Below are positions 28,325 through 35,716 of a stretch of 63,822 nt of DNA, piece after piece. The notes beneath the pieces are model-generated. The model worked only from the letters and a program-made list of their open reading frames with translations. It did no database searches and was not told the DNA's origin. The stretch is from Duganella lactea (GTDB taxonomy: Bacteria; Pseudomonadota; Gammaproteobacteria; Burkholderiales; Burkholderiaceae_D). The stretch's first letter is position 1. Each line of letters begins with the position of its first letter. A program made the position numbers and the translations under genes. The stretch is taken from NCBI RefSeq assembly GCF_009857505.1, contig NZ_WWCP01000037.1:1-63822 (forward strand). The letters are read 5' to 3'.

Positions 28325-29019
28325 TCCGCCGCGTCGTTGGCGCCGTGGCACTTCTTGAACTTCTTGCCGCTGCCGCAAGGGCAATCGTCGTTGCGGCCGA
28401 CTTTCGGCTCGTCGCGCTTGACGGTTTCGACGGCGGCCTTGCGGCGCGGCAGCCAGAATTTGTAGATGTTCGGCAGGTTGGCTTCCAGTTCCTGCGCCAG
28501 CTTGTGCGCCTTGACCGGATCTTCCACCAGCGGCAGTTCTTCTTCCTCGATCTCGTCCGCGCCGAGCAGGTAGACCGGACGCATCAGGTCGGCCACTTCC
28601 GAATCCCAGAGCGGCTCCCACGAACCCGGGCGCAGTTCCATGCCTTCCCAGAAGCCCCAGCACCAGGCTTCGGCGTCGATCAGCGTCTGGCCTTCGTGCT
28701 CGTGTTCGACGAACAGCGGCTCGAATTCCTTCGGCGCCACTTCAAACGTCACCAGCACTTCGTTCATGAAGCGCATGATCAGCTCGATGATGCGCTGCTC
28801 TTCCTTCTCGTGCTTGAACTTTGGCACGTCGGTGTCTTCCTTGCCCCAGACCTTTTTCAGCCATTCGGACGGCATGATGGTTTCCGGGCCGATCGCGATG
28901 GCGGTCAGGTAGCCGTGCAGCATGTCCATGGTCATGGCATCCTCCGGGCTGCGTTCGGACAGCAGGAAGTTGTCGAGTTCGTCGAATTCTTTGTCGCTCA
29001 GTGGCTGATCGAGTTGCAT
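28321..29019 (-). CDS. YecA/UPF0149-family protein with SEC-C motif
   Basis: 232 residues. The N-terminal 190 residues match the YgfB/YecA helical fold (DELDNFLLSERSPEDAMTMDMLHGYLTA). The C-terminus is a zinc-binding SEC-C tail, NDDCPCGSGKKFKKCHG, as at the end of SecA. Members occur as small proteins linked to protein quality control or ribosome contact; this one's role is unknown. Cytosolic. Divergent from srkA by 65 bp. Confidence 0.9.
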   Translation of the reverse strand: MQLDQPLSDKEFDELDNFLLSERSPEDAMTMDMLHGYLTAIAIGPETIMPSEWLKKVWGKEDTDVPKFKHEKEEQRIIELIMRFMNEVLVTFEVAPKEFEPLFVEHEHEGQTLIDAEAWCWGFWEGMELRPGSWEPLWDSEVADLMRPVYLLGADEIEEEELPLVEDPVKAHKLAQELEANLPNIYKFWLPRRKAAVETVKRDEPKVGRNDDCPCGSGKKFKKCHGANDAAE

Positions 29020-29084
29020 AGCTTGCTCTATTTATTTGGGTGAATCTGACAGTATACACGTCCGCGCCGCTTACAATGGCGGCT

Positions 29085-30065
29085 ATGACCGCATCCCACC
29101 CTTATTCCGCGTTGAGCCCCGATTGCGTGCTCGACGCCCTCGACAGCATCGGCCTGCGCGGCGATGGCCGCCTGCTGGCGCTGAACAGCTATGAAAACCG
29201 CGTCTACCAGGTGGGCATCGAGGATGACCAGCCGCTGGTGGTCAAATTCTATCGTCCCGGCCGCTGGAGCGATGACGCCATCCTTGAAGAGCACGCGTTC
29301 ACGCGGGAGCTGGCCGACGCCGAAATTCCGGTGATGCCGGCGCTGGCGCTGCATGGCGCCACGCTGCATCATCACCAGGGCTTCCGCTTTGCCGTCTTCA
29401 CCCGCCACGGCGGTCGCGCGCCCGAGCTCGGCGATCCGGCGGTGCTGGAGTGGACCGGGCGCTTCATCGGCCGCATCCACGCGGTCGGCGCCACCAGGCC
29501 GTTCGCGCACCGGCCGGCGCTGGATATCGACACCTTCGGCACCGAGCCGTGCGAATTTCTGCAGGCGCATGATTTTATCCCGCTGGATCTGAAGGCTTCG
29601 TACGCCGCCATCACGCGGCAGGCGCTGGACGGCGTGCGCCGCTGTTACGACCGCGCCGGCGCGTTGCCGCAGTTGCGGCTGCATGGCGATTGTCACGGCG
29701 GCAACGTGCTATGGACCGACGCCGGCCCGCACTTCGTCGACTTCGACGACGCCCGCATGGGCCCGGCCATCCAGGACCTGTGGATGATGTTGTCCGGTGA
29801 GCGCGCCGAGCAGGTGCGCCAGATGGGCGATATTCTGGCCGGCTACGAGGATTTCTGCGACTTCAACCCGCGCCAGATGCATCTGGTGGAAGCGCTGCGC
29901 ACGCTGCGGCTGATCCATTACTCGGCGTGGCTGGCGCGGCGCTGGGACGATCCGGCCTTCCCGGCGGCTTTTCCGTGGTTCAACACCCAGCGTTACTGGC
30001 AGGACCGCATCCTGGAGTTGCGCGAGCAGGTCGCCCTGATGGACGAGGCGCCGCTGCCAGTTTGA
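29085..30065 (+). CDS. srkA: stress response serine/threonine kinase SrkA (YihE/RdoA)
   Basis: 326 residues from the ATG at 29085 (MTASHPYSALSPD), about the size of E. coli SrkA (328). In-frame ATGs at 29040 and 29076 add residues without family support, and a TACAAT promoter-like hexamer (29072-29077) overlaps them. Kinase landmarks are YENRVYQVG, VKFYRPGRW (Lys), LHGDCHGGNVLW (catalytic loop Asp/Asn) and FVDFDDARMGP (metal Asp). The APH-like kinase protects cells against stress-induced death in E. coli. Confidence 0.93.
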   Translation: MTASHPYSALSPDCVLDALDSIGLRGDGRLLALNSYENRVYQVGIEDDQPLVVKFYRPGRWSDDAILEEHAFTRELADAEIPVMPALALHGATLHHHQGFRFAVFTRHGGRAPELGDPAVLEWTGRFIGRIHAVGATRPFAHRPALDIDTFGTEPCEFLQAHDFIPLDLKASYAAITRQALDGVRRCYDRAGALPQLRLHGDCHGGNVLWTDAGPHFVDFDDARMGPAIQDLWMMLSGERAEQVRQMGDILAGYEDFCDFNPRQMHLVEALRTLRLIHYSAWLARRWDDPAFPAAFPWFNTQRYWQDRILELREQVALMDEAPLPV

Positions 30066-30159
30066 AGAATTGGCGGGTTTTTCCGCCTCTGCTTACGGCT
30101 AGGCTTGCTTGATGGCTACATGATAATGAGAGCTCGGAAAACCTCTCAGCGAGACTCTC

Positions 30160-32313
30160 ATGCAAGCACAACTGGCCAAACAAGCACGCGACGACGTCAC
30201 CCTGCTGCCATTGCCGATGGCCTCCGTGCTTGACCCCGACGACGTCGCGCCGCCCCAGATGCCGCGCGCCGCGATGGAAATGAAAGCCATCCAGGAAGCC
30301 ATCGCCCGGGTGGAAGCCGAGGCCAAGGCCGCTTGCGCCGCCGAGAGCCGCGCCCACGCCGAGGCCCGCGCCCGCGCGCTGGCCGAGGACCGCGCCGCCG
30401 TGGACGCCGCCGCCGCCGCCGTCGCGCAGCAGAACGCGCAGGCGGCCGAGGAGGCGATCAAGGCCAATCAGGAGCGGCTGGACTCGCTGCGCGCCGCCGC
30501 CCAGGCCAGCGTCGCCCGGCTGGACGCGGTGAAGCAGGAAACCGCCGAGCTGCGCGCCCGCGCCGAGGCCGACAACGCCATCCGCAAGGCCGCCGAGGAA
30601 CGCACCAAGGCCGAGGAAGTCAGCCGCCAGCGCGCCCACGAACAGATCGCCACCGAAGCCGAATTGGCCGAGCAAGCCTCGCGCGCCGCCGCCGAGTTGC
30701 AGGCGCAGACCGAGCAAGCCCGCCGGCAGGCCGCCGAGCGTGTCGCCGCCGTGCAGGCCGCCAAGGAGGCAGTGGTCGGCATCGCCTCGGCGGACGCCCG
30801 CGTCGCCACGCTGGCGCGCGAACGCGAGCGTCACGCCGCCGGCGCCCGCCTGACCGCGCAGCAACTGGCCGAAGCCGAGGCCGATGCGCTGGAACTGACC
30901 AAGCAGCGCGAGCGCGCCGACAAGATCGCGCTGGAAGCGGCCTTCAAACGTTCCGCCGCCGAAGCGCGCGCGCTGGAAGAGGCGCGCGCGCTGGCGCACC
31001 TGGAACAGGAGCGCGAGCAGATCGCCCAGTCCAAGGCCGAATCCGAACGCAGCGCCGCGCAATCGCTGCGCCTGCGCCTGCAAACCGAAAAAGAAATCCG
31101 TGACGCCGCGCTGCACCGCGAGCGCATGGAAGCGGTGGCGGTCGCCGCCGCCGAAGCGCGCCGCGAAGCGGACGCCCGCATCATCGCCGCCACCGAAGCG
31201 CGGATCGAAGTCGACAACCAGTTGCGCGCCGTCGCGCAGGCCCGCATGCAGGTCGAAGAGGACGCCGAGATCGCCACGCTGGCCAAGGTGGAGGCGGAAG
31301 CGGCCGCGCTGGAGCAGGCCCGGCTGCGCCAGGCCGCCGAAGAGGCCGCCGCCGAGGCCGCGCGCGCGGACAGCCAGGAGCAGCAGCGCGCCGCCGATCT
31401 GGCGCGCGAGCGCGAGTCGCTGTCACGCGCCGCCGTCGAGCTGGCCGCCAGCCAGAACGCCGCCGAGCAGGCCGAAGTCAGCGCGATGGCACAGCAAGTG
31501 GAGGCGCAGCGCGCCGCCAGCGCGCTGGCCGGCGAGCGCGCCGAACACGCCGCCGCGCTGCTGCGCGCCGAGCAGGAGCGGGCCGAGGCCGAGCGGCAAG
31601 CCATCATCTCGCTGAAAGAAAAACTGGACGCCGAACAGCGCGCCACTGAAGCCGCGCGTCAGCGCGTGGTCGCCGAGCGCGCGCAGACCGAAGCGTTCCA
31701 GCAGCAGCAGGAAGCCGGGCAACGCCTGGCCGACGCCGCCGACAAGCAAGCCGAGGCGGCGCGCGTGATGGCCGCACAGGTTTCGGCCGAAGCCGAACAG
31801 AAAGCCATCGCCGCGCAGGCGCTGGCGGCGCAAGCCAACCTGGCGGTGGAACTGGGCGCGGTGCACGCCGAGCGCGCCCGCGTCGAGCAGGAAAAAGCCG
31901 CCAAGGCCGAAGCGCTGCTGGCGGCCGAGCGCGAATACGTCGAGGCCGAGCGCCAATCGCTGGCGCTGATCGACCAGAAGCTGACGCAGCAACGCATCAC
32001 CAACGCCTCGGAAGTGCGCGCCTCGCAAGCGATCGCCGGCCGCCTGGAAGCGGAGCGCGCGGTGGCCACGAGCGCCCGTCAACGCGCCGACGAAGAGCAG
32101 GCCGCCGAACAAGCGATGGCCGACAAGGCCACCGCCCAGAAAGCGCTGCTGGAGAGCGCGCAGGCGCACGCCGCGATGCAACGCAAAGTGGCCGAGACGA
32201 CGGTCGCGATGGCCGCCGCCAAACAACAACTGCTGGAGCTCGAAACCCGCCGCCTGGGCGCCGCGCAAAAAGCGCTGGCGACGGTGCAAGCCAGCATCGC
32301 CGCCCTGGACTAG
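30160..32313 (+). CDS. long Ala/Glu/Arg-rich coiled-coil protein of unknown function
   Basis: 717 residues, no known domain recognised. After a 40-residue Pro-containing N-terminus (PLPMASVLDPDDVAPPQMP) the rest is almost pure heptad-like helix, rich in Ala, Glu, Gln and Arg and very poor in Gly, Pro and aromatics. Loosely repeated units of the type 'AERAxxExxAxxAL' recur. There is no signal peptide or membrane segment, so it should be a long cytosolic rod. It is preceded by a gap of 94 bp and followed by a 12-bp palindrome. Reading frames on the opposite strand are composition shadows. A filament, scaffold or TolA/SMC-like mechanical role is possible; nothing in the sequence decides it. Confidence 0.75.
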   Translation: MQAQLAKQARDDVTLLPLPMASVLDPDDVAPPQMPRAAMEMKAIQEAIARVEAEAKAACAAESRAHAEARARALAEDRAAVDAAAAAVAQQNAQAAEEAIKANQERLDSLRAAAQASVARLDAVKQETAELRARAEADNAIRKAAEERTKAEEVSRQRAHEQIATEAELAEQASRAAAELQAQTEQARRQAAERVAAVQAAKEAVVGIASADARVATLARERERHAAGARLTAQQLAEAEADALELTKQRERADKIALEAAFKRSAAEARALEEARALAHLEQEREQIAQSKAESERSAAQSLRLRLQTEKEIRDAALHRERMEAVAVAAAEARREADARIIAATEARIEVDNQLRAVAQARMQVEEDAEIATLAKVEAEAAALEQARLRQAAEEAAAEAARADSQEQQRAADLARERESLSRAAVELAASQNAAEQAEVSAMAQQVEAQRAASALAGERAEHAAALLRAEQERAEAERQAIISLKEKLDAEQRATEAARQRVVAERAQTEAFQQQQEAGQRLADAADKQAEAARVMAAQVSAEAEQKAIAAQALAAQANLAVELGAVHAERARVEQEKAAKAEALLAAEREYVEAERQSLALIDQKLTQQRITNASEVRASQAIAGRLEAERAVATSARQRADEEQAAEQAMADKATAQKALLESAQAHAAMQRKVAETTVAMAAAKQQLLELETRRLGAAQKALATVQASIAALD

Positions 32314-32326
32314 GCGCGGTGTCAAA

Positions 32327-32352
32327 CCCCGGTGTCAGACCTGACACCGGGG
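32327..32352. repeat. perfect 26-nt palindrome (possible terminator or dispersed repeat)
   Basis: CCCCGGTGTCAG, AC, CTGACACCGGGG: a perfect 12-bp inverted repeat. A half copy GGTGTCA lies just before it at 32318-32324. It sits between the convergent ends of the coiled-coil gene and the small membrane protein gene and has no T-run. From memory, similar GGTGTCAGxxCTGACACC palindromes recur in Massilia-type genomes; this could not be checked. Confidence 0.6.
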
Positions 32353-32359
32353 CTTGTCG

Positions 32360-32731
32360 TTACGGCTGGACCGCCACTTTGGTGACGTAGTACTCGGTTT
32401 CGCCGAAGCATTGGGTCGGCACGCCGCGGTGTTGGGCGTAGCTGAGCACGACGCGCTTGCCGGTGGCCGCCGTCAGTTCGCTGGCTACCCGCGGATCGCG
32501 GACGCTGAACTCGAATTTCTCCGGGATCGCGCCCGGCATCGAGGTCAGCAGAATTTCGCCTTCCCAGGTTTTGCAGATCCAGCCACGGGTGGAGAATTTC
32601 TGCAGGTAGCCGGCGCGCTCGCCGTCCGAGTAGGAGATGTTGAGCATGGCCCAGGTGTAGGCGGCCAGCATCAGCAGGGCGGCCATCAGCAGGCCGAGCG
32701 AGTAGAGGATTACACGTTTCGAGGTCGTCAT
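32360..32731 (-). CDS. small single-span membrane protein of unknown function
   Basis: 123 residues. One transmembrane segment (about 8-30, YSLGLLMAALLMLAAYTWAM) is followed by a soluble C-terminal domain containing GERAGYLQKFSTRGWICKTWEG and two further conserved-looking blocks. It looks like a conserved betaproteobacterial hypothetical. It follows the DUF475 gene by 13 bp on the same strand, so the two are likely co-transcribed. Confidence 0.75.
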   Translation of the reverse strand: MTTSKRVILYSLGLLMAALLMLAAYTWAMLNISYSDGERAGYLQKFSTRGWICKTWEGEILLTSMPGAIPEKFEFSVRDPRVASELTAATGKRVVLSYAQHRGVPTQCFGETEYYVTKVAVQP

Positions 32732-32744
32732 GGCGGCTATAGTA

Positions 32745-33809
32745 TCACGCGTTGTGCTGGCGTTTATGGCGGATCGATGACCACAGCGAGACGCCGATGA
32801 AGGCCACGCCCGACAGGCCGGTGATCCACTCCGGGATATGGTATTTGACGCTGGCCAGCATGATCAGCGCCAGGATGCCGATCGCATAATGCGCGCCATG
32901 CTCCAGGTAGACGTATTCGTCCAGCGTGCCCTTGTGCACCAGGAACACCGTCAGCGAGCGCACGAACATGGCGCCGATCGCCAGGCCCAGCATGATGATG
33001 ACGACGTCGGTGGTGATGGCGAACGCGCCGATCACGCCGTCGAAGCTGAACGAGGCGTCCAGCACCTCCAGATACAGGAAGCCGCCGAAGCTGCCCTTGG
33101 CGATGGTGGCCGCCACCGGACCGACGCCGGCCTCGGTGGTGTCATCGTCGTCGCCGCCGGCCGGTTCCTTTTCTTCCAGCAGGCCGCTGATCCAGCCGAC
33201 CGCCAGGTAGACGATGACGCCGACCACGCCGGCGGTCAGCACCTTGTATTGTTGGTCGGCGCCGACCAGCGAGACGCAGCCAAACACCGCCGCCAGGGTC
33301 AGCAGCACCGCCAGGCTTTCGGTGCCGTGCTTGCCGATGCTTTCCTCGATCCAGCCCAGCCAGTGCAGCTGCTTGCGGTCGTCGAACAGGAAGTTGAGGA
33401 ACACCAGCAGCAGGAAGGCGCCGCCGAACGCGGCCACCTCGGCGTGCGCGCCGGTCAGGTAGCGCGAGTATTCCTGCGGCGTGTTCAGCGCCATGTGCCA
33501 CACTTCCATCAGCCCCAGCCCGGTGGCCATCGAGACGATCAGCAGCGGGAACACCAGCCGCATGCCGAACACCGCCACCAGAATGCCGACCGTCAGGAAT
33601 AGTTTGCGCCAGAAGGCGTTCCAGTGCTTCAGCACCGAGGCGTTGACCACCGCGTTGTCGAACGACAGCGAGACTTCCATGATGCCGAGCACGGCGGTGA
33701 TCCACAGCGCCTGCGCCAGGCCGGCCATGCCGCCATGGTTGTAGCCCCACCAGCCGCCCAGGGCCAGCAGAATGAAGGTGACGGCGAACGAGATTCTGAA
33801 GTGTTGCAT
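32745..33809 (-). CDS. DUF475 / TerC-like integral membrane protein
   Basis: 354 residues with about nine hydrophobic segments. Two related motifs, SLSFDNAVVNASVL (about 47-60) and LDASFSFDGVIGAFAI (about 251-266), carry the acidic/Asn residues typical of TerC-superfamily transporters. TerC and its relatives are linked to Mn2+ export and to metalation of exoenzymes. A charged loop GGDDDDTTEAG separates the two halves. Family call is firm; substrate is inferred. Confidence 0.88.
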   Translation of the reverse strand: MQHFRISFAVTFILLALGGWWGYNHGGMAGLAQALWITAVLGIMEVSLSFDNAVVNASVLKHWNAFWRKLFLTVGILVAVFGMRLVFPLLIVSMATGLGLMEVWHMALNTPQEYSRYLTGAHAEVAAFGGAFLLLVFLNFLFDDRKQLHWLGWIEESIGKHGTESLAVLLTLAAVFGCVSLVGADQQYKVLTAGVVGVIVYLAVGWISGLLEEKEPAGGDDDDTTEAGVGPVAATIAKGSFGGFLYLEVLDASFSFDGVIGAFAITTDVVIIMLGLAIGAMFVRSLTVFLVHKGTLDEYVYLEHGAHYAIGILALIMLASVKYHIPEWITGLSGVAFIGVSLWSSIRHKRQHNA

Positions 33810-33917
33810 GGTTGTCTTTGTTGAAATGTACGCAATGGCTGAATTTTATATTACTTGCTTCCACCGCTGTGGGGCCATCTGCCATAATGTCGCCACAAAA
33901 ATGTTAGGGATTTCACC

Positions 33918-34340
33918 ATGGACCTCGCTTACCTCGTTACCCCCTTGCTTACCTGGCTCACGGTGGGACCGATCAAGTTTCTGATTAATAGCGCCAAGGC
34001 GCGCAAATGGGCCTTCAATCTGGTTGGCAACGGCGGTTTTCCGAGTAACCACAGCGCCGTGGTGTCCAGCATGGCGACCTTGATCGCGCTGCGCGAGGGC
34101 ATTGGCCATCCGGCCTTCGGCGTGGCGGTGACGCTGTGCTTCATTGTTGTCATTGATGCCAATAGCCTGCGCCAGCACGTCGGCAAGCAGGCAGCGGCGA
34201 TCAACCGCATCGCCAAGGAAGACGGCGGCCACACCTCGCTGCGCGAGCGCATGGGGCATACCGTGGTGGAAATTATCGGCGGCCTGGCCACCGGCATCGC
34301 CATCGGTCACCTCGTTTACGTCCTGTTCGGCCGCGGCTGA
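33918..34340 (+). CDS. divergent PAP2 family membrane protein (YuiD/DUF212)
   Basis: 140 residues with several hydrophobic stretches. The phosphatase-like signature GNGGFPSNHSAVVSSMATL and the following IDANSLRQHVGKQA match the divergent PAP2 family. The His in SNHSA is kept; the third PAP2 motif is not evident, so catalytic activity is uncertain. An AGGGA Shine-Dalgarno is seven nt upstream of the ATG. Divergent from the DUF475 gene. Confidence 0.88.
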   Translation: MDLAYLVTPLLTWLTVGPIKFLINSAKARKWAFNLVGNGGFPSNHSAVVSSMATLIALREGIGHPAFGVAVTLCFIVVIDANSLRQHVGKQAAAINRIAKEDGGHTSLRERMGHTVVEIIGGLATGIAIGHLVYVLFGRG

Positions 34341-34447
34341 CACGGTCCGCTCTGTCCGGGCGGGTGTCCGATCCCGCCCATCCCCTCTACCGTTCATCCG
34401 CTTATTTGGCGTTTCAGCCACAAATTCTGCCGTCCGTCGCACTGTGA

Positions 34448-34476
34448 TTGACCTGACAAGGTCCGTCGCGGATACT
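34448..34476 (+). promoter_or_regulatory. sigma70-type promoter of the RND efflux operon with overlapping inverted repeat
   Basis: TTGACC (34448-34453) and GATACT (34471-34476) are separated by 17 bp. The -35 box overlaps an inverted repeat GACCT-GACA-AGGTC (34450-34463), a plausible operator for an efflux repressor. The rest of the 197-bp gap 34341-34537 shows nothing else clear. No repressor gene is adjacent. Confidence 0.6.
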
Positions 34477-34537
34477 CTGCGCCCTGTAGTCTGGCTAATT
34501 CTAAAAGCACCCCGCGTGCCACTTTTCGGAGAACTTT

Positions 34538-35704
34538 ATGTTGCGCAAAACCCTATTAGCGATCGCCATTGCCTCTGCCCTGGTGGCATGCGGCAAGTCA
34601 GCCAAGGCGCCGGAGAACGCTGGCGCCAGCGCTTCGGCCTCCGCTACCGCAGCGAAAGACCAGCCGAAAGTGACGCTGCAGATGTCGGCGGAGGATACGC
34701 TGACCATCACCTCGGACGCGCTGGCCTCCGGCCCGGTCATCACCGGCTCGATCCAGCCGGAACGCCGCGCCGACCTGCGCGCCGAGGTGGGCGCGATTGT
34801 CATTCAGGTACTCAAGGAAAATGGCGAGACGGTTAAAAAGGGTGACGTGCTGCTGCGGCTGGACGACACCTCGATCCGCGACAGCCTGACCTCGGCCGAG
34901 GAGGCCACCCGCGCCGCCGAGCAGTCGCTGGCCCAGGCCCAGCGCATGTACGAGCGCCAGAAAACCCTGCTGGCCTCCGGCATGGTGTCGACCACCGCGC
35001 TGGAGGACGCCGAGGTGCGCCGCAACAACGCCCAGAGCGATCTGGCGGCGGCCCGCTCGCGCTCGGTCGCGGCGCGCCAGCAACTGACCCGCACCCTGGT
35101 GCGCGCGCCGTTTGACGGCATCGTCAGCGAGCGCAAGGTGTCCAACGGTGACACCGCCCAGGTCGGCAAAGAGCTGATCAAGGTGATCGATCCGAGCAGC
35201 ATGCGCTTCGAGGGCACGGTGTCGGCCGACAAGGTCGGCGTGGTCAAGGTCGGCCAGCCGGTGCTGTTCCGCGTCAATGGCTATGGCGAGCAGCCGTTCA
35301 ACGGCAAGGTCAAGCGCGTCGATCCGGCCGCCAACGCCATCACCCGCCAGGTGGAAGTCTTGGTCGAGTTCGCCGACAACAACCGTCCGGGCGTGGCCGG
35401 CCTGTACGCCGAGGGCCGGGTCGAGGCGCAGAGCGCCAATTCGCTGATGATTCCGCCGTCGGCGCTGGTCCAGGCCGGCGACAGCAACTATGTCTGGCGC
35501 GTCAACAACGGCACGCTGGCCAAGGTGCCGCTGACCATCGGCACCCGCGACGAACGCAGTGGCCGCTGGCAGGTGCTGTCCGGCCTGAAGGCCGGCGACA
35601 TGGTGGTGCGCGTGCCGGCCTCCGGCTTCAAGGATGGCCAGAAGGTGGTGCTGAGCACGCCGAAGGCGGTGGCCTCGGCGTCGACCCAAACGTCGGGCAA
35701 ATAA
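34538..35704 (+). CDS. RND efflux periplasmic adaptor subunit (lipoprotein)
   Basis: 388 residues with a lipoprotein signal (IAIASALVACGKS; Cys near 19) and a long low-complexity Ala/Ser stretch after it. The adaptor folds are visible: lipoyl/barrel-sandwich half motif VIQVLKENGETVKKGDVLLRLDD, a helical hairpin (about 110-180), and LVRAPFDGIVSERKVSNGD. It bridges the inner-membrane pump to an outer-membrane channel. It lies 12 bp before the RND gene. No outer-membrane factor gene follows, so the pump must borrow one. Confidence 0.93.
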   Translation: MLRKTLLAIAIASALVACGKSAKAPENAGASASASATAAKDQPKVTLQMSAEDTLTITSDALASGPVITGSIQPERRADLRAEVGAIVIQVLKENGETVKKGDVLLRLDDTSIRDSLTSAEEATRAAEQSLAQAQRMYERQKTLLASGMVSTTALEDAEVRRNNAQSDLAAARSRSVAARQQLTRTLVRAPFDGIVSERKVSNGDTAQVGKELIKVIDPSSMRFEGTVSADKVGVVKVGQPVLFRVNGYGEQPFNGKVKRVDPAANAITRQVEVLVEFADNNRPGVAGLYAEGRVEAQSANSLMIPPSALVQAGDSNYVWRVNNGTLAKVPLTIGTRDERSGRWQVLSGLKAGDMVVRVPASGFKDGQKVVLSTPKAVASASTQTSGK

Positions 35705-35716
35705 AGGATAACCACC

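Noticed and set aside
31423..32325. 300-residue minus-strand frame opposite the coiled-coil gene
   Set aside because: Gly/Leu/Arg/Phe-rich mirror of the Ala/Glu coiled coil; no start signal, and the plus frame spans the whole region without a stop.
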